From assembly GCA_029962745.1 (NCBI GenBank), contig CM057151.1, positions 34,304,818 to 34,368,817 of the forward strand: a stretch of 64,000 nucleotides of DNA, read 5' to 3'. The position numbers and the translations under genes were made by a program. How positions within the stretch are numbered: the first letter of the stretch is position 1; each line of letters opens with the position of its first letter. Positions 31,326-41,400 of the stretch are shown here, piece after piece. The notes under the pieces were generated by a model. The model had not been told where the DNA came from, made no database searches, and saw only the letters and a list, made by a program, of their open reading frames with translations. This stretch comes from Echinometra lucunter. Taxonomy: Eukaryota; Echinodermata; Echinoidea; Camarodonta; Echinometridae.

Positions 31326-33889
31326 ATACGAGCGAGCGAGCGAAGCGAGCGGGGAGAAAAAAAAACCGCACTCTTTTGACGATAAAGTATTAATTCTTCA
31401 TCAAAATACGCTACAGGCTTCTAAGATATTCGAATGGTATATTTGGTCATCTCGCTGCCATCTAGCACCTTGCTGGTCCAATCTTTCGTTGTTCAAACAA
31501 TCTTTTGCTGATCAAAAACCACCCTGCTTAAAAATAATACGAGCGAAGCGAGAGAGGACAAGCACACTCTTTTGAAGATAAAATATCATTTCGTCGTCAA
31601 AATACACTATAGGCCTATAAGATATGTAAATTACATATTCGGCCAAGTTCGCTTGCATGCATGCCCAATTCGTTTTCCTTCCCCAACTATCCTGAACTAT
31701 CTTGTATCTAAATGTTATACGAGTGAGTGCAGCGAGTGAGGGAAAAATATACACTCCTTGATACGCCTCAAAGATATCTGAATAGTATATAGATATCTAA
31801 ATAGTATACCTAACTGCCAAATAATGACGCTATTGGCTCGTCGCTTGCCGTCCAAAACCATTCTGTTTCTATGAGCGAGCGAAGCAAGCTACCTACCAAA
31901 AAAAAAAAAAACCTCTCTTTTCTTTAAAATACAGAATTAACACCAAGATAAACTAGATGATTTTGATGATGTACATCTTCCCACAAAATTTGAGGATACT
32001 TTGACACCTAGCTGAAAAATACTGTGATATTAGGACGTGTTGCTGAGGAAATAGAGTGCCTGCTGCTCGAAAATATCATGTTTCTGGATTTTATGAGCGA
32101 GCGTAGCGAGTGAGAAGAAAATGGATATTTGAAATACTGAGAACAGGTTCTAGCGTATTGTTACTCCATTCTCATGATTTTAGTAACTTACATTTTTATC
32201 TGCATCTTCCTTTCTCATATTTGGTATGATAGGAATAGGCTGTTGTTAACAGGCCAGTGTCCTAGATTTTTTTCCTATTTTAGGCCTTCTTGCCGTTCGA
32301 CTCCTTGCAGTTATATCACAAATATTTTGTGATTAAAAGAATAGTATAATAGAAAGACAAAATGCAGACCGGTTTCCCTTCGTAAGAATAACCGACATTA
32401 GTTAAGATACTTAAAATGTGAGAAGAAGAATAGTAAAACATTAAAAAGAGAGATAAGAAGCATATGCAAACCTATTTTCTGTTATAAAGATAGTTAAACG
32501 ACATTGGTTGAGATACTTATAATGCAAATGTTTCTATGTTTTCTCTACTCCTTTTCCCTTTGTTCTTTCTTTATTTTACTTTGGTTTTAAGGGGGTTAAC
32601 AGGGGGTCATGTCATTTTTTGATGGTGAGTTATTTGAGGGGGTACGATACAGGCCATCCCCCTACCCAAAATATTGGGGGATATATCCCCCATTCCTCCT
32701 CCCCCCCCCCCCAACCGGGATCGACACCCATGTGAATCACAGTCCTATGAATAGTGTGAATGAGAAAATACGGTTTTCGTCGCGGAGCAGAGGCGAAGCG
32801 TCGATATCTGATTGCAGAGGTATCGGGGGATGATGCAATTCATGTCCATTTTTCAACATCTTCTTCCCTCTTTTTAAAAAATATTTTTATTTGTTTTTTC
32901 CTCCCGTTCGGCAGAAAGTGCCCAAGCCTATATCCATCCGAAGCTCCCGACCTACGCCAAAGTCGCTGAATAAATTCTATCGATCGATGTTTTAGTAATC
33001 TTGATATTATCATAAAAGAAAATACTTACACTAATTGAGTAAAAGCATAGACATGTGGCATAGGTCTCGCTATTGAGAGTGGGACTCGATAGGGGAACCT
33101 GAAATATTGTAGATGAAATGTGAGATAGTAATACCACTGAGTGAGGAGAGTGGTCGTGAAGGGAGGGGGTGGGCTCGTATCTCACCTTTATTCACAATGC
33201 ATTTCTTTATCATTACAGACTTTCTTGTGGGGAGGGTGGACAAGCAGTAGCACCTGAACAGTGAGACAGACAATGATTTGAGGGGGCAGAGCATGTTTGC
33301 TACATTACTCTCTGCCCCGGTGCCCCCCTCTCCATCCTTGTTCCCTCTCACGGTTTCGGGCTTCCGGCGTATATGCGGGCAAGCCGCTGAGTCCCCCTAT
33401 AATAATATGCCATTACTGTGGATATGTGAACGCCTTTTCTTAATTTTTGTTTTCTTTATTTTTTCCTTGGGGCTGGGGGGGGGGGGTAGTAGTGCTTTAC
33501 TAACCTTCATCTCTGAATGCAACGTGGGCTAGAGGTGCTGTGTCTCGCCCTGAGGTGATTTCAGCCTGCTTCACAAAGAGTTCTTTCACCATCTCCGGAT
33601 CACTCAGTATCACTAGCAATTTATTGCCCTTTGACACCGAGTAGATATCGCCATACTGTCGGCGTAGTCCTGTCACAAGCTCAATGAGGTTTGGTGGTTT
33701 GGAGCGCGAGACGATACGCCATAGGTCACTTAAGAAGATACTAAGGGTGGTTGGGCCAGGAGGAGGAGGAGGAGTTGATCGGGGCTCTCCTCTGAATCGC
33801 TGTATCCACAGAAAGGTCAATATGGCAGCGGCTACTCCAAGGAAAATCGGCGTCGCTATTACGATGGTCTCCATCATCCGGGCCATCAT
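25959..33889 (-). CDS. Cytochrome P450, CYP2-clan (CYP2U-like), four exons, intact
   Basis: Predicted ER-anchored haem monooxygenase; the substrate cannot be told from sequence. Exons: 33505-33889, 27974-28602, 27133-27460, 25959-26137. Phases 1, 0 and 1 all match, giving 506 residues, the usual length. In order: an N-terminal membrane helix (about residues 7-30) and proline hinge PPPPPGP; C-helix W139xxxR143; I-helix AGTET at 313-317 with the acid-threonine pair; K-helix E370LLR373; PERF motif P420ETFDPTRF; and haem loop FGAGRRVCLG with ligand C452, which is assembled across the last intron. No stop or frameshift interrupts it, so it is probably functional. ATGs at 33889 and 33886 both fit; the second has the better context (A at -3, G at +4). 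Intron 1 (4.9 kb) is filled by transposons; a 305-bp MITE ends 76 bp past the stop. Subfamily is uncertain. Confidence 0.95.
26138..27132. other. P450 intron 3
   Basis: Contains a hairpin centred near 26845 (GATACTGCTTGTCTC and complement). It also holds the end of a TTAA-flanked repeat, AGGCGAATGAAACCC read on the minus strand, next to TTAA at 27122-27125. This resembles the 60651-61252 MITE and lies only 5 bp from the exon 3 donor (27131-27132). Confidence 0.45.
28645..29221. mobile_element. Foldback element in P450 intron 1 with a second MITE inside
   Basis: Outer inverted arms: left TGTTTCATAAAGCTGTTCGT then AAAGTTACGAATGACTTTAC; right is the complement of TGTTTCATAAAGCTATTCGT. Each arm is about 80 bp and continues to AATATGGCA and AAATGGGAT. 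The outer element starts just upstream of the 3' splice site of exon 2. Confidence 0.7.
28850..29093. mobile_element. 244-bp TA-flanked MITE with CACTGTAAAAAATATTGGGT ends
   Basis: TIRs CACTGTAAAAAATATTGGGT and complement, with TA on both sides (28848-28849, 29094-29095). Arms of about 65 bp include GAGGGTAATTATGTGTCCAA and CAACCAACTTTGGGCA. Tc1/mariner-type MITE by structure, nested in the foldback at 28645-29221. Confidence 0.78.
29414..32732. mobile_element. hAT-like non-autonomous transposon carrying the mirror-motif array (3.3 kb incl. LINE)
   Basis: The left end begins CATGGGTGTCGC and the right end is the inverted counterpart CGACACCCATG. The element is flanked by a perfect 8-bp direct repeat TGAATCAC (29406-29413 and 32733-32740), the TSD length of hAT, P and Merlin elements. 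Sub-terminal sequence GCAAGACGACCAAGCGGA matches the inverted right sub-terminal part of the 23421-24893 element, so they are one family. Inside are five or more array units, each beginning with the 20-bp mirror motif, then a pyrimidine-rich stretch and poly-C at the right end. A dead LINE (29930-31328) interrupts it. It sits in P450 intron 1. No transposase frame was seen. Confidence 0.85.
29930..31328 (+). mobile_element. Degenerate CR1/L2-like LINE 3' end, inserted in P450 intron 1
   Basis: Translating 29930-30524 in shifting frames gives the C-terminal region of a LINE ORF2: LGVMVDEELCW, then HFDYCSSVW, then LQKVQKRAARVVLG. From 30219 there is a 101-residue open stretch with MMYKCWHDMAPKYLK, HNTRQAERNALCVPK and WNRLENSIKGSPTLNSFK, all familiar from CR1/L2-type elements. 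Several stops and frameshifts separate the pieces, so it is a pseudogene. The 3'UTR (about 30525-31275) ends in a TAAA-rich tail (31276-31328), the usual end of this group. It lies antisense to the P450 and splits a repeat array: the same array is present on both sides (29732-29929 and 31329 onward). Confidence 0.82.
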
Positions 33890-34035
33890 CAAGCTATATT
33901 ACAGCAAAACACTGAAATAAGAAAAAAAAATGGTTCTAAAAAATGGTTCTAAAGTTTGCTGTCTCCTCTACAGCTTACTTCCACCTTTTCATCGTTAGTG
34001 TCTTCTCGATATCCAGAGTAGTTTTCAGGCTTCTT
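33890..34035. other. Region upstream of the P450 start
   Basis: 146 bp between the P450 ATG and a TIR element. I see no clear TATA box or other promoter signal. Any promoter would overlap or lie beyond the element. Confidence 0.3.
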
Positions 34036-34968
34036 CCCTGATAGCAGACGGACGTCTTTAAGACGTCATGAAATGGTCATAAACTGGTCCACACGTCATT
34101 TGTCGTATACACGACTAATTTATAACAACCTTATGACGTCTTTATATAACCAAAATTTCCTCAAATTTTGTTTGAACATGAGATGACATATATTTTACGT
34201 CAAATATTTACCACTTTTTAACGTCTTTTTCAAAGACCAGAACAAGACGTATTTTTACGTCAATTATTTCCCACTTTATAACAGCTTTTTTTCAAGACCA
34301 TAATATGACGTGTTTACGTCAGTTTTACGTCTTGATACGATTGTAACAGTTGATTGTGATTCATGAATATTCATGAATGACCAGAAATGACTAAACTTCG
34401 TGAAAAAAGTAATTTTAACATTCTATTCAATGACTGCACTGTGATTTAATGAACAATGTACTTCCATGTTGAATACCATTCAGTTAATGTCATGGGCAGG
34501 GTATTTCAGAACGGATCAAGAAATTGTAATTTGTAACTGTTTTTTTCAAGTGCTACACTACAGTCCATATATATAGTAATGTCGATACACAGCATCAGTA
34601 GTTAGGTATAGGATCTAGGATGTTAGGATGTAGAACTAATATAGGACGATCTATAGGCTAGAGCATTAACAATGAGAAAACGTTATAATGTATATATTCT
34701 AAAATATTTTATAAACCAGCATTGACGTCTTTATGACGTGATTTTTACCAGTCTGCGAGCTTCCTTTAGGTCGTAAAGACATCATAAAGACTTTTTTCTG
34801 ACCGTTATGATGTAAAATTGACGTAAAAATATGACGTCTTATTTTACGTCGTGTGCTGGTGCAAAGTATCGTCTTAAAGACGTATATACAATACGTAAAT
34901 AAGACGTATGACACGACTTTAAAAAGACGTAAATATGACGTTATTCTTAACAGTCTCTGCTATCAGGG
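34036..34968. mobile_element. ACGTC-rich TIR element (about 930 bp)
   Basis: Perfect 13-bp TIRs CCCTGATAGCAGA (34036-34048) and complement (34956-34968). The sub-terminal regions are filled with TTAAGACGTCAT, TTTTACGTC and related phrases, many forming TGACGTCA-like sites. A partial relative is at 37865-38186. The target duplication is unclear. It lies directly upstream of the P450 start. Confidence 0.72.
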
Positions 34969-36791
34969 TTTTTGTTGTTGTTACTCTTTTTTTTACAGTG
35001 ATTGGGATAGGTGGTTTACTATGCTTGGACATCAAGAGATTGAAGTATTCCTTAATTTATCTCCAAACATTATACCAGAATTTGTTTGTTTGTGCAGGGT
35101 GCAGAGATTATAATTTTAAAAATCGATACCATCTACTTTCATCAGGGTTTAATATGTCCGTAGATTGTAGAAAGAAAACAAACACAACAACAAAGGGCCC
35201 CCTCCAGAAAAAATTAAATAAATAATAAATAAATAGATGAATAAAAAAAAATTAAGGAAAAGAAGTAAGGAACCTTTTTAAAAATTTGTATTCATATTCT
35301 TAGACAAAATTTTGTGTTTGTGTGGGTGGATGCAGCCCCCCCCCCCCCCCCCCCCCCCCCGCTCCCGCGCCGCGCGTCCGCTGGAAAGAAAGTCGCTAGA
35401 AGCTTCAGTGCCCTGAAATATGTGCATATTGCCGTTGTATTCCTATGCCTATACATGTATATACTCCATTTTCTTTTGGCAGGGCGTTTGGGAAAACAAA
35501 CAATATGATGAAAATTTTTAGGTCGATCCAGCGGAGGAAGAGGAATAGAACTACAATACGACCAACAAACAAAACGCCAAAACGTCGTGTTCATCCGATA
35601 TTCCTTTCGTATGGTAGCAATATCCTATTATGGCTATCCACTAAACCCTGTGTAAATGACCTGTTCATCATAGTGTTACAAAATTCAAAGACAGGGACAA
35701 TGTCCAATGGACTAAAAAAAAGAAAGGCATTGTTTACGTACCCAAGACTCACAGTGCATGCGCTTACAGTATACATAACCGTACCGTGCTCACACGGTAC
35801 GGTTTAGGCTTAAGATATACTCGCGACTCACTTGCGAAAACATTGAAGTACTAGTATACTCACTGTAAAGATCTTGGATTATGCCGAATCTATGTTGTGG
35901 TTGTGGTTGAAGTCAAAACTTACCTGAACTTCTCTACTTGCCTGATCGTCTATGCAAACATTAATCAAGGTCGACGCGACATCAAAGAATATGATGTCAT
36001 TTATGTCCCGACACTATAACTGCATGTATACTCTCATTCGACAATTTCGCTGCGGGGGGGGGGGGGGGTATCCATGCAGCCCCTCCTTAAGCCCACCGCA
36101 CACTATACGATGCGACTGCGACCCGATTTTCAAACAAATGGCATTTTGCAATGAATATGAAAGTTTAAACAAGTAAATTATCTTTTTTGAAGTTCGGAAT
36201 AATAATAGGAATACTAAAATCGAAATATTGGTTAACTGCAAGCCTTTTGGTCGATAAGGCCAAATCGGCTTCAATATGTTCTCTCTCTTTATAATATATT
36301 ATTCACTATTCCCTGCATTTCCCCTATATTCCTTTCATTTTATGATAGAAATAAATGAATTGAACTGAACTGAATTGAACTGAATTGAAATCGTAGCCGA
36401 TCGCAAGATTGCTATGACATCGATACGATTCGGAATTGAGTTCGTTTTTATTCCTTCAAGGAGGCTCGCAATACCCCAGAATTTAGATTTCAGTATTCAT
36501 ACGACTATTCGGAACTTTGATCGTTAAGATTTAACGAATTCGAATGTTCACATCAAATGCTATAACAATTTTTTTTTCCAAAATCGGATCGCAGACGGCG
36601 GATCGTATAGTGTGCTGTGGTCTTTAGGCCTACATGTAATCGGGCAGTCCGCTTCCTCTCATACTTGGGCAACTATTGACCATACTTTTTGGGGGGAAAA
36701 GTCAGGTACTTGTTCATATAACTTGTCTCTATTTAATTTTTGCAACTTTTCAGAAGGTCTAACTAAATAAGTTTACGACAAGAACTTAAAA

Positions 36792-36851
<60 letters not shown>

Positions 36852-37204
36852 CCCGTTCTTTCTCTCTCTCACAACACACACATTGCTTGCTCGTGACTAG
36901 AACTTTTATACTTGCGCAAATTATGCGTTAGCTCTGCCCCTCCCTGGCGAAATTATTATACGCTTATTATTTTTCTAATCAGTACAACGTACTCACTTTC
37001 ACCTGTATCAGGACAACTCCCACGGAGGACGCGGCTCACCCGGAGGACACCCCCCCCCCCCCCCCGGAAGACGGCTCCTCCAGAGGACACTGACTCCCCC
37101 GATGACAACGTCCCCGGAGGAAAATTGATATAAATCAATTAAAGCTTCACCCTCATGAGTTACGAATAAACTAAAAAACTGCTTGAACTTGTCTTTTCTA
37201 TCTA
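34969..37204. other. Intergenic, no gene; poly-C and CT tracts, possible LINE tail
   Basis: Poly-C of about 23 at 35337-35360, poly-G 36054-36068, a (CT)n run of about 55 bp (36795-36850), and poly-C 37050-37064. At 36350-36390 AATAAATGAATTGAACTGAA looks like a LINE 3' tail. No supported coding sequence. Confidence 0.5.
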
Positions 37205-37660
37205 CTGTCCATGGGCGTCAGTCCGGCAGGGGCGTCGCTAGACCCTTTTCAGGGTGGGGGGGGGGGGGGTAGAGGCCAATGATTGCCGACAAACAATGCC
37301 ACCGATTACCGACGACCAACGTCTATAAATTCAACCGTATATAAAGCCCACTAGGCATGTTCAATAATTGTGTACCTCTATCATATTTTCCTTCGTCTTT
37401 CTTACACATTTCAGTCGATTGAACCTGATTTTGTGACTTTTATGTGAGCGAGCGCAGCGAGCCAGGAAAAATATATATACTCTTTTTCATTTTAGAAATG
37501 ATAATTCTTCATCAAATACCTGATCGGCATAATATACGATATCTAATTATACATTTGGTCACTTCGCTTGGCACTTGCAGAATTCATTCGCTTTCCCAAA
37601 CCATCCTGCACACAAACAATTATTTGTGTGATTTTACTCAAAAGCCTAAATAAATCGTTC
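37205..37660 (+). repeat. Possible left end of a mirror-motif element
   Basis: Starts near 37211 with CATGGGCGTCAGTCC, close to the TIRs of the two intact elements. A poly-G run (37255-37269) follows, then one array unit with a diverged island (37445-37462) and the CACTTCGCTTGGCACTTGC block. The right end was not found; the copy may be broken by AT-rich repeats at 37690-37860. Confidence 0.45.
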
Positions 37661-37689
37661 CACTATATTGACACACAATCTCACGTCTT

Positions 37690-37860
37690 GAAAAAACAAG
37701 AAGTCGTTTACAATGATTATTGTTATTGATAATGATGATTATCAATAACAATAATATTGATAATTAATAATATTGATCAGTTAATAATAGGCCTATTAAT
37801 CAATTGATTGATATTACTATTTATTGATTATTATTGTTATTGATTATTATTATTGGACAA
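37690..37860. repeat. AT-rich palindromic tract
   Basis: ATTATTGTTATTGATAAT and ATTATCAATAACAATAATAT form overlapping hairpins. Confidence 0.6.
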
Positions 37861-37864
37861 GCCA

Positions 37865-38186
37865 TAAGAAAGTGGTAACAATATAATGGATGTAAAAAAA
37901 TAACGTAAAAAACACGTCATATTGTGGTCTTTAAAAAGCTGTTAAAAAGTGGGAAATAATTGACGTAAAAACCTCATCTTATTAAGGTCTTAGAGAAGAC
38001 GTAATAAGGTGGTAAATAGTCGGCGTAAAATATACATCATATTATGGTCAAACAAAAAGTGGGGAAATATTGGTCATAGGAAAGACGTTATATTGCCGTC
38101 GCAAAATAGTCGTCTATACGACGTATGACATGGACCAGTTTGAGACCATTTTATGACGTCTTAAAGACCTACGTCTGCTATCATGG
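37865..38186. mobile_element. Partial copy of the ACGTC-rich TIR element
   Basis: The right end reads ATGACGTCTTAAAGACCTAC then GTCTGCTATCATGG, matching the inverted left end of the 34036 element. The interior repeats TAAAAAGTGGGAAATAATTG and related phrases. The left end was not found. Confidence 0.6.
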
Positions 38187-38334
38187 TAGTTGAGTGCATT
38201 AACTCATCAGATTTAGTTTGTAAACGCATGCACAGCTGTGAGTTTTATTCATTTGCCACAATAGTGAATACCAAATGAGTATTTTTGGTTGGTCTGTTAT
38301 TTAACCTAATGTTTTGAGTAAATTGCTCTGCCTA

Positions 38335-38692
38335 CACACTAAGAAAAAAAAAGTGCAATTTTGCACCCTTTAAATGCAACACTGGGGGCTCCTTTTTGGG
38401 TGCAATTTGCACCCTTATAAGGGTGCAGTTAGCTACATTTTGCACCCTAAAAGGTGCAGAGTTGTACCCTTTTAGGGAAGGTGCAAATTTGTACCTTTTT
38501 GAACGCAAACATTTCTGCACCCTAAAAGGTACAAAGTTGCATCTATTAGGGTGCAAACGGGCATTTCCGGGTGCAAACAAGAACAAAACGGTGCATTTTT
38601 GCACTTTTTTCATGTAGGGTGCAAGATTGCACCCAAAAGGTGCTGCCAGTGTTGCATTTAGGGTGCAAACTTGCACCTTTTTTCTTAGTGTG
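38335..38692. mobile_element. 358-bp TA-flanked MITE made of TGCACC/GGTGCA repeats
   Basis: TIRs CACACTAAGAAAAAA and complement, flanked by TA (38333-38334, 38693-38694). The interior is about 20 short units of AGGGTGCAAA or its complement. This creates a Cys/Pro-rich false reading frame on each strand. Confidence 0.78.
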
Positions 38693-39214
38693 TACTTTAG
38701 TGAGTATAATGCTTCCGATACTGAGTAAATTTGATTATTTCAATTTTGAATAAGTAAGCTTCAATATTACTATAATAATATCCCTTACGCTTTATTAAGA
38801 ACTTTTCTAAACCTCAGTTTAGGCCTATAATAGCCGCAATACAGTGTGTATCAATAAAAACGTTACACTTTTGAAACAATTATAAAAATTATATTTCACA
38901 ATATTTCGAAGATTTTTTCATGTTGATAGATGCACAGGAGGTTCATCTATCAAGTGCCACTCACACAAAAAAATTCTAATTCACGCTTGGCCGAACACTG
39001 ACTGTTTTTGTTCAGGGAATGAAAAATGACCCTGTCCCCCTGCTGTGTACAGCCATGGCACCAAGTGGAAAAGTTTGTGCGGGTGTGTGTGGTTATTTCT
39101 ATCATGTTAACAATAACGACAATAATCTCGAATTAGGGTGTCTTTAGGGACGTGAAGCGTTTTAAAAATTTTGGAAAATGATGCATCTTGCTAGATACCA
39201 CCCTGTATTTAAAT

Positions 39215-40436
39215 TTTGCGAGCGAGCGAAGCGAGCAAGCCGAAAACTTACAACTTGATTTGCAACATTAAAAAAACATTTGTTATTTTCTTATCAAAAT
39301 ACACTATCGGACCACTATAGGCTAAGATGATATTTCAATTAAATATCTAATCACCTCGCTGCCAATGACTCTATTTAGCACGTCTCTGGTATATTGTTTT
39401 TCAGTCCCAAACTACCATGTCTTTTTCCATTAGGAGCGAGCGAAGCGAGCGAGGAAGCACACACTCATCCCTTCAGTAAATTACATTGTGAGCATATGAA
39501 ACATCTGAATTATTCATTTGGTCAACTCACTCGCCCTATGCTTTGAAAAAAATTAAAACATTATTATTTATCGAGCGAGCGAAGAAAATAATACCCTTTT
39601 TTCGTTGTAAAGGTGTTATTTCGTCAACGAAATACTAATATCTAAATAATCTATTCCATCCTCTGTGAGCTGAATATGAATCAGTTAAGGTACCTCACTC
39701 ACCGTCCGAAACCATTCTGTTTTTACAAGCGAGCAAAGTCAGCGACGCCCACCCCCCCCCCCCCCCCACAAAATACGTTAATGTATGGATTCGTCAGCAA
39801 AGTACAGTGGATGGGGTTTTTGTTGTTGTTGTAATTTTGTGAACCTCCTCGCTGCCCAAATATTACGATACTTTGCTAACTCGCTTCTGAAATATGATTG
39901 CCGTGCCCTAAATCATTTTGTTCCTAGTTTTTTTCTTAGCGGGATGGGCATTTTTTTTGGGGGGGGGGGTTTTGCTCTAGGCCATCTACTGAAAGGCCCC
40001 TTTTAAGTAAACTTCTTGGAGTGAAATCCAGATGTGGTTATTACTAACATTCTATGAGTGCAACAATAGCAGCCTATAACATTAGATTGAGACACAAGAT
40101 GCAAACTGATTCCTTTCATAAGAATACAGTAGGTCTAATAGCACCGGCATTGGTTAAGTCTAATGCTATATAGCGAGCGAAGCTAGGGAGCTAAATGTAC
40201 CATTTTCCTTCTCCTTGTTTTCCCCCTTTTTCTCTTTCCTTCTCCTTTCTTTGAGTGCAACAATAGCAGCCTATTAGATTGAGACACAAGATGCAAACTG
40301 ATTCCTTTCATAGTAGGCCTAATTAGCACCGGCATTGGTTAAGTCACTTAAATGCTATAGCGAGCGAAGCTAGGGAGCTAAATGTACCATTTTCCTACTC
40401 CTTGTTTTCCCCCTTTTTCTCTTTCCTTCTCCTTTC

Positions 40437-40440
<4 letters not shown>
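39215..40440 (+). repeat. Mirror-motif array, forward orientation, inside a TIR element
   Basis: Islands occur at 39218-39237, 39433-39453, 39571 and 39727 (diverged), and in shorter form at 40174 and 40360. Between them are AAATACACTAT, CACCTCGCTGCCAA and CAAACTACC, the blocks seen in the other arrays. At 40020-40440 an internal duplication of about 180 bp (GAGTGCAACAATAGCAGCCT onward) repeats the pyrimidine-rich flank. The array ends in a (CT)n run. Confidence 0.7.

Positions 40441-40515
<75 letters not shown>
40441..40515. repeat. (CT)n microsatellite of about 74 bp
   Basis: An almost uninterrupted CT run, followed at 40556-40573 by GTAGTTACGCCACTG, a hAT-type terminus. Confidence 0.9.
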
Positions 40516-40517
<2 letters not shown>

Positions 40518-40919
40518 GCCAGCCCGATTGGAGGGGCACGTGCCCCCCGTGCCCCCCGTAGTTACGCCACTGGCTGATTGTTAATAGATTTTTTGATTGA
40601 TTAATTAATTGATTGAATGATCTGAAGAGTTATTAATTTGGTACTTTTATTCTTGACTGAATGACTGGCATGTAGATTTGATGTGTCCGTGAGTTGTGAA
40701 TTGTGTTCTTTAAAGATCTTGACGTAATTTTGCACATTAATTCTCACCCATGCATAAAGCAGTGAAATCACTAAAATTATGATTTTAAAAAAATGATTCA
40801 AGCTTCCTAGACTACCGAAACTTTATCATAATTTTATGCAAAATAGTAATTTGTTTGAACATGATTACTTATTCGGACTGCTTGTTTAATAGTCCCTCTT
40901 TTCTGTAATTAGGCACAAC

Positions 40920-41115
40920 AGTTACTGATAGATCAATGCATCAGTCAGTCATCCAACCATTCAGCCGTTCAGTCAGTCAGTCAATCAACCATTCAGCCAA
41001 CCAGTCAATCAATAAGGTAATCATTTAATCAACGGCCAATCAATCAACTGATTGATCAAATTATTGACAAATAAAATGCCCAGACAATCGATTAGTCAGT
41101 CAACCTGTCAGACAG
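40920..41115. repeat. CAGT/CAAT degenerate tetranucleotide tract
   Basis: Repeats of GTCAGTCA, ATCAATCAA and CATTCAGCC over about 190 bp. Confidence 0.75.
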
Positions 41116-41400
41116 TCGGGCAACTCTGTGGCAAAGAGCAATTTCTTTGAATGGGAGTACTTATTAGACCGCTGGTTTAATTGTCCCATTCTTCTTTCAT
41201 TTTGGCGCAAGCCATTTTTCATACCCTGAACAAAAACAGTCAGTGTTCGGCCAAGCGTGAATTAAATTTGTTTTGTGAGTGGCACTTGATAGATGAGCCC
41301 CCTGTGCATCTATCAACATGGAAAACTCTTCGAAATATTGTGGAATATAATTTTTATAATTGTTTCAAAAGTGTAACGTTTTTATTGATAGACACTGTGA

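Larger units (their letters stand above)
38840..41400. mobile_element. 2.56-kb element with about 185-bp TIRs (Tc1-like)
   Basis: The left arm 38841-39030 and the right arm about 41212-41399 are highly similar complements. From outside inward they read CAGTGT, TATCAATAAAAACGTTACAC, TTTTGAAACAATTATAAAAA, CATGTTGATAGATGCACAGG and CGCTTGGCCGAACACTGACT. The interior is the mirror-motif array, a (CT)n tract and a CAGT/CAAT-rich stretch (40920-41115). No transposase frame. Confidence 0.75.

Noticed and set aside
31329..32110. Regularly recurring 20-bp motif, considered as a CRISPR-like array
   Set aside because: Spacings are about 150-220 bp, the spacers are homologous to one another, and the sequence is eukaryotic with introns.
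33684..33920. Plus-strand frame over P450 exon 1
   Set aside because: Shadow of the real minus-strand exon.
38332..38676. 114-codon reverse-strand frame with Cys/Pro repeats
   Set aside because: Translation of the TGCACC repeat MITE.
40556..40573. GTAGTTACGCCACTG as the partner of CAGGGGCGTCGCTAG at about 37230
   Set aside because: The flanking 8 bases do not match, so the pair is not supported as one element.
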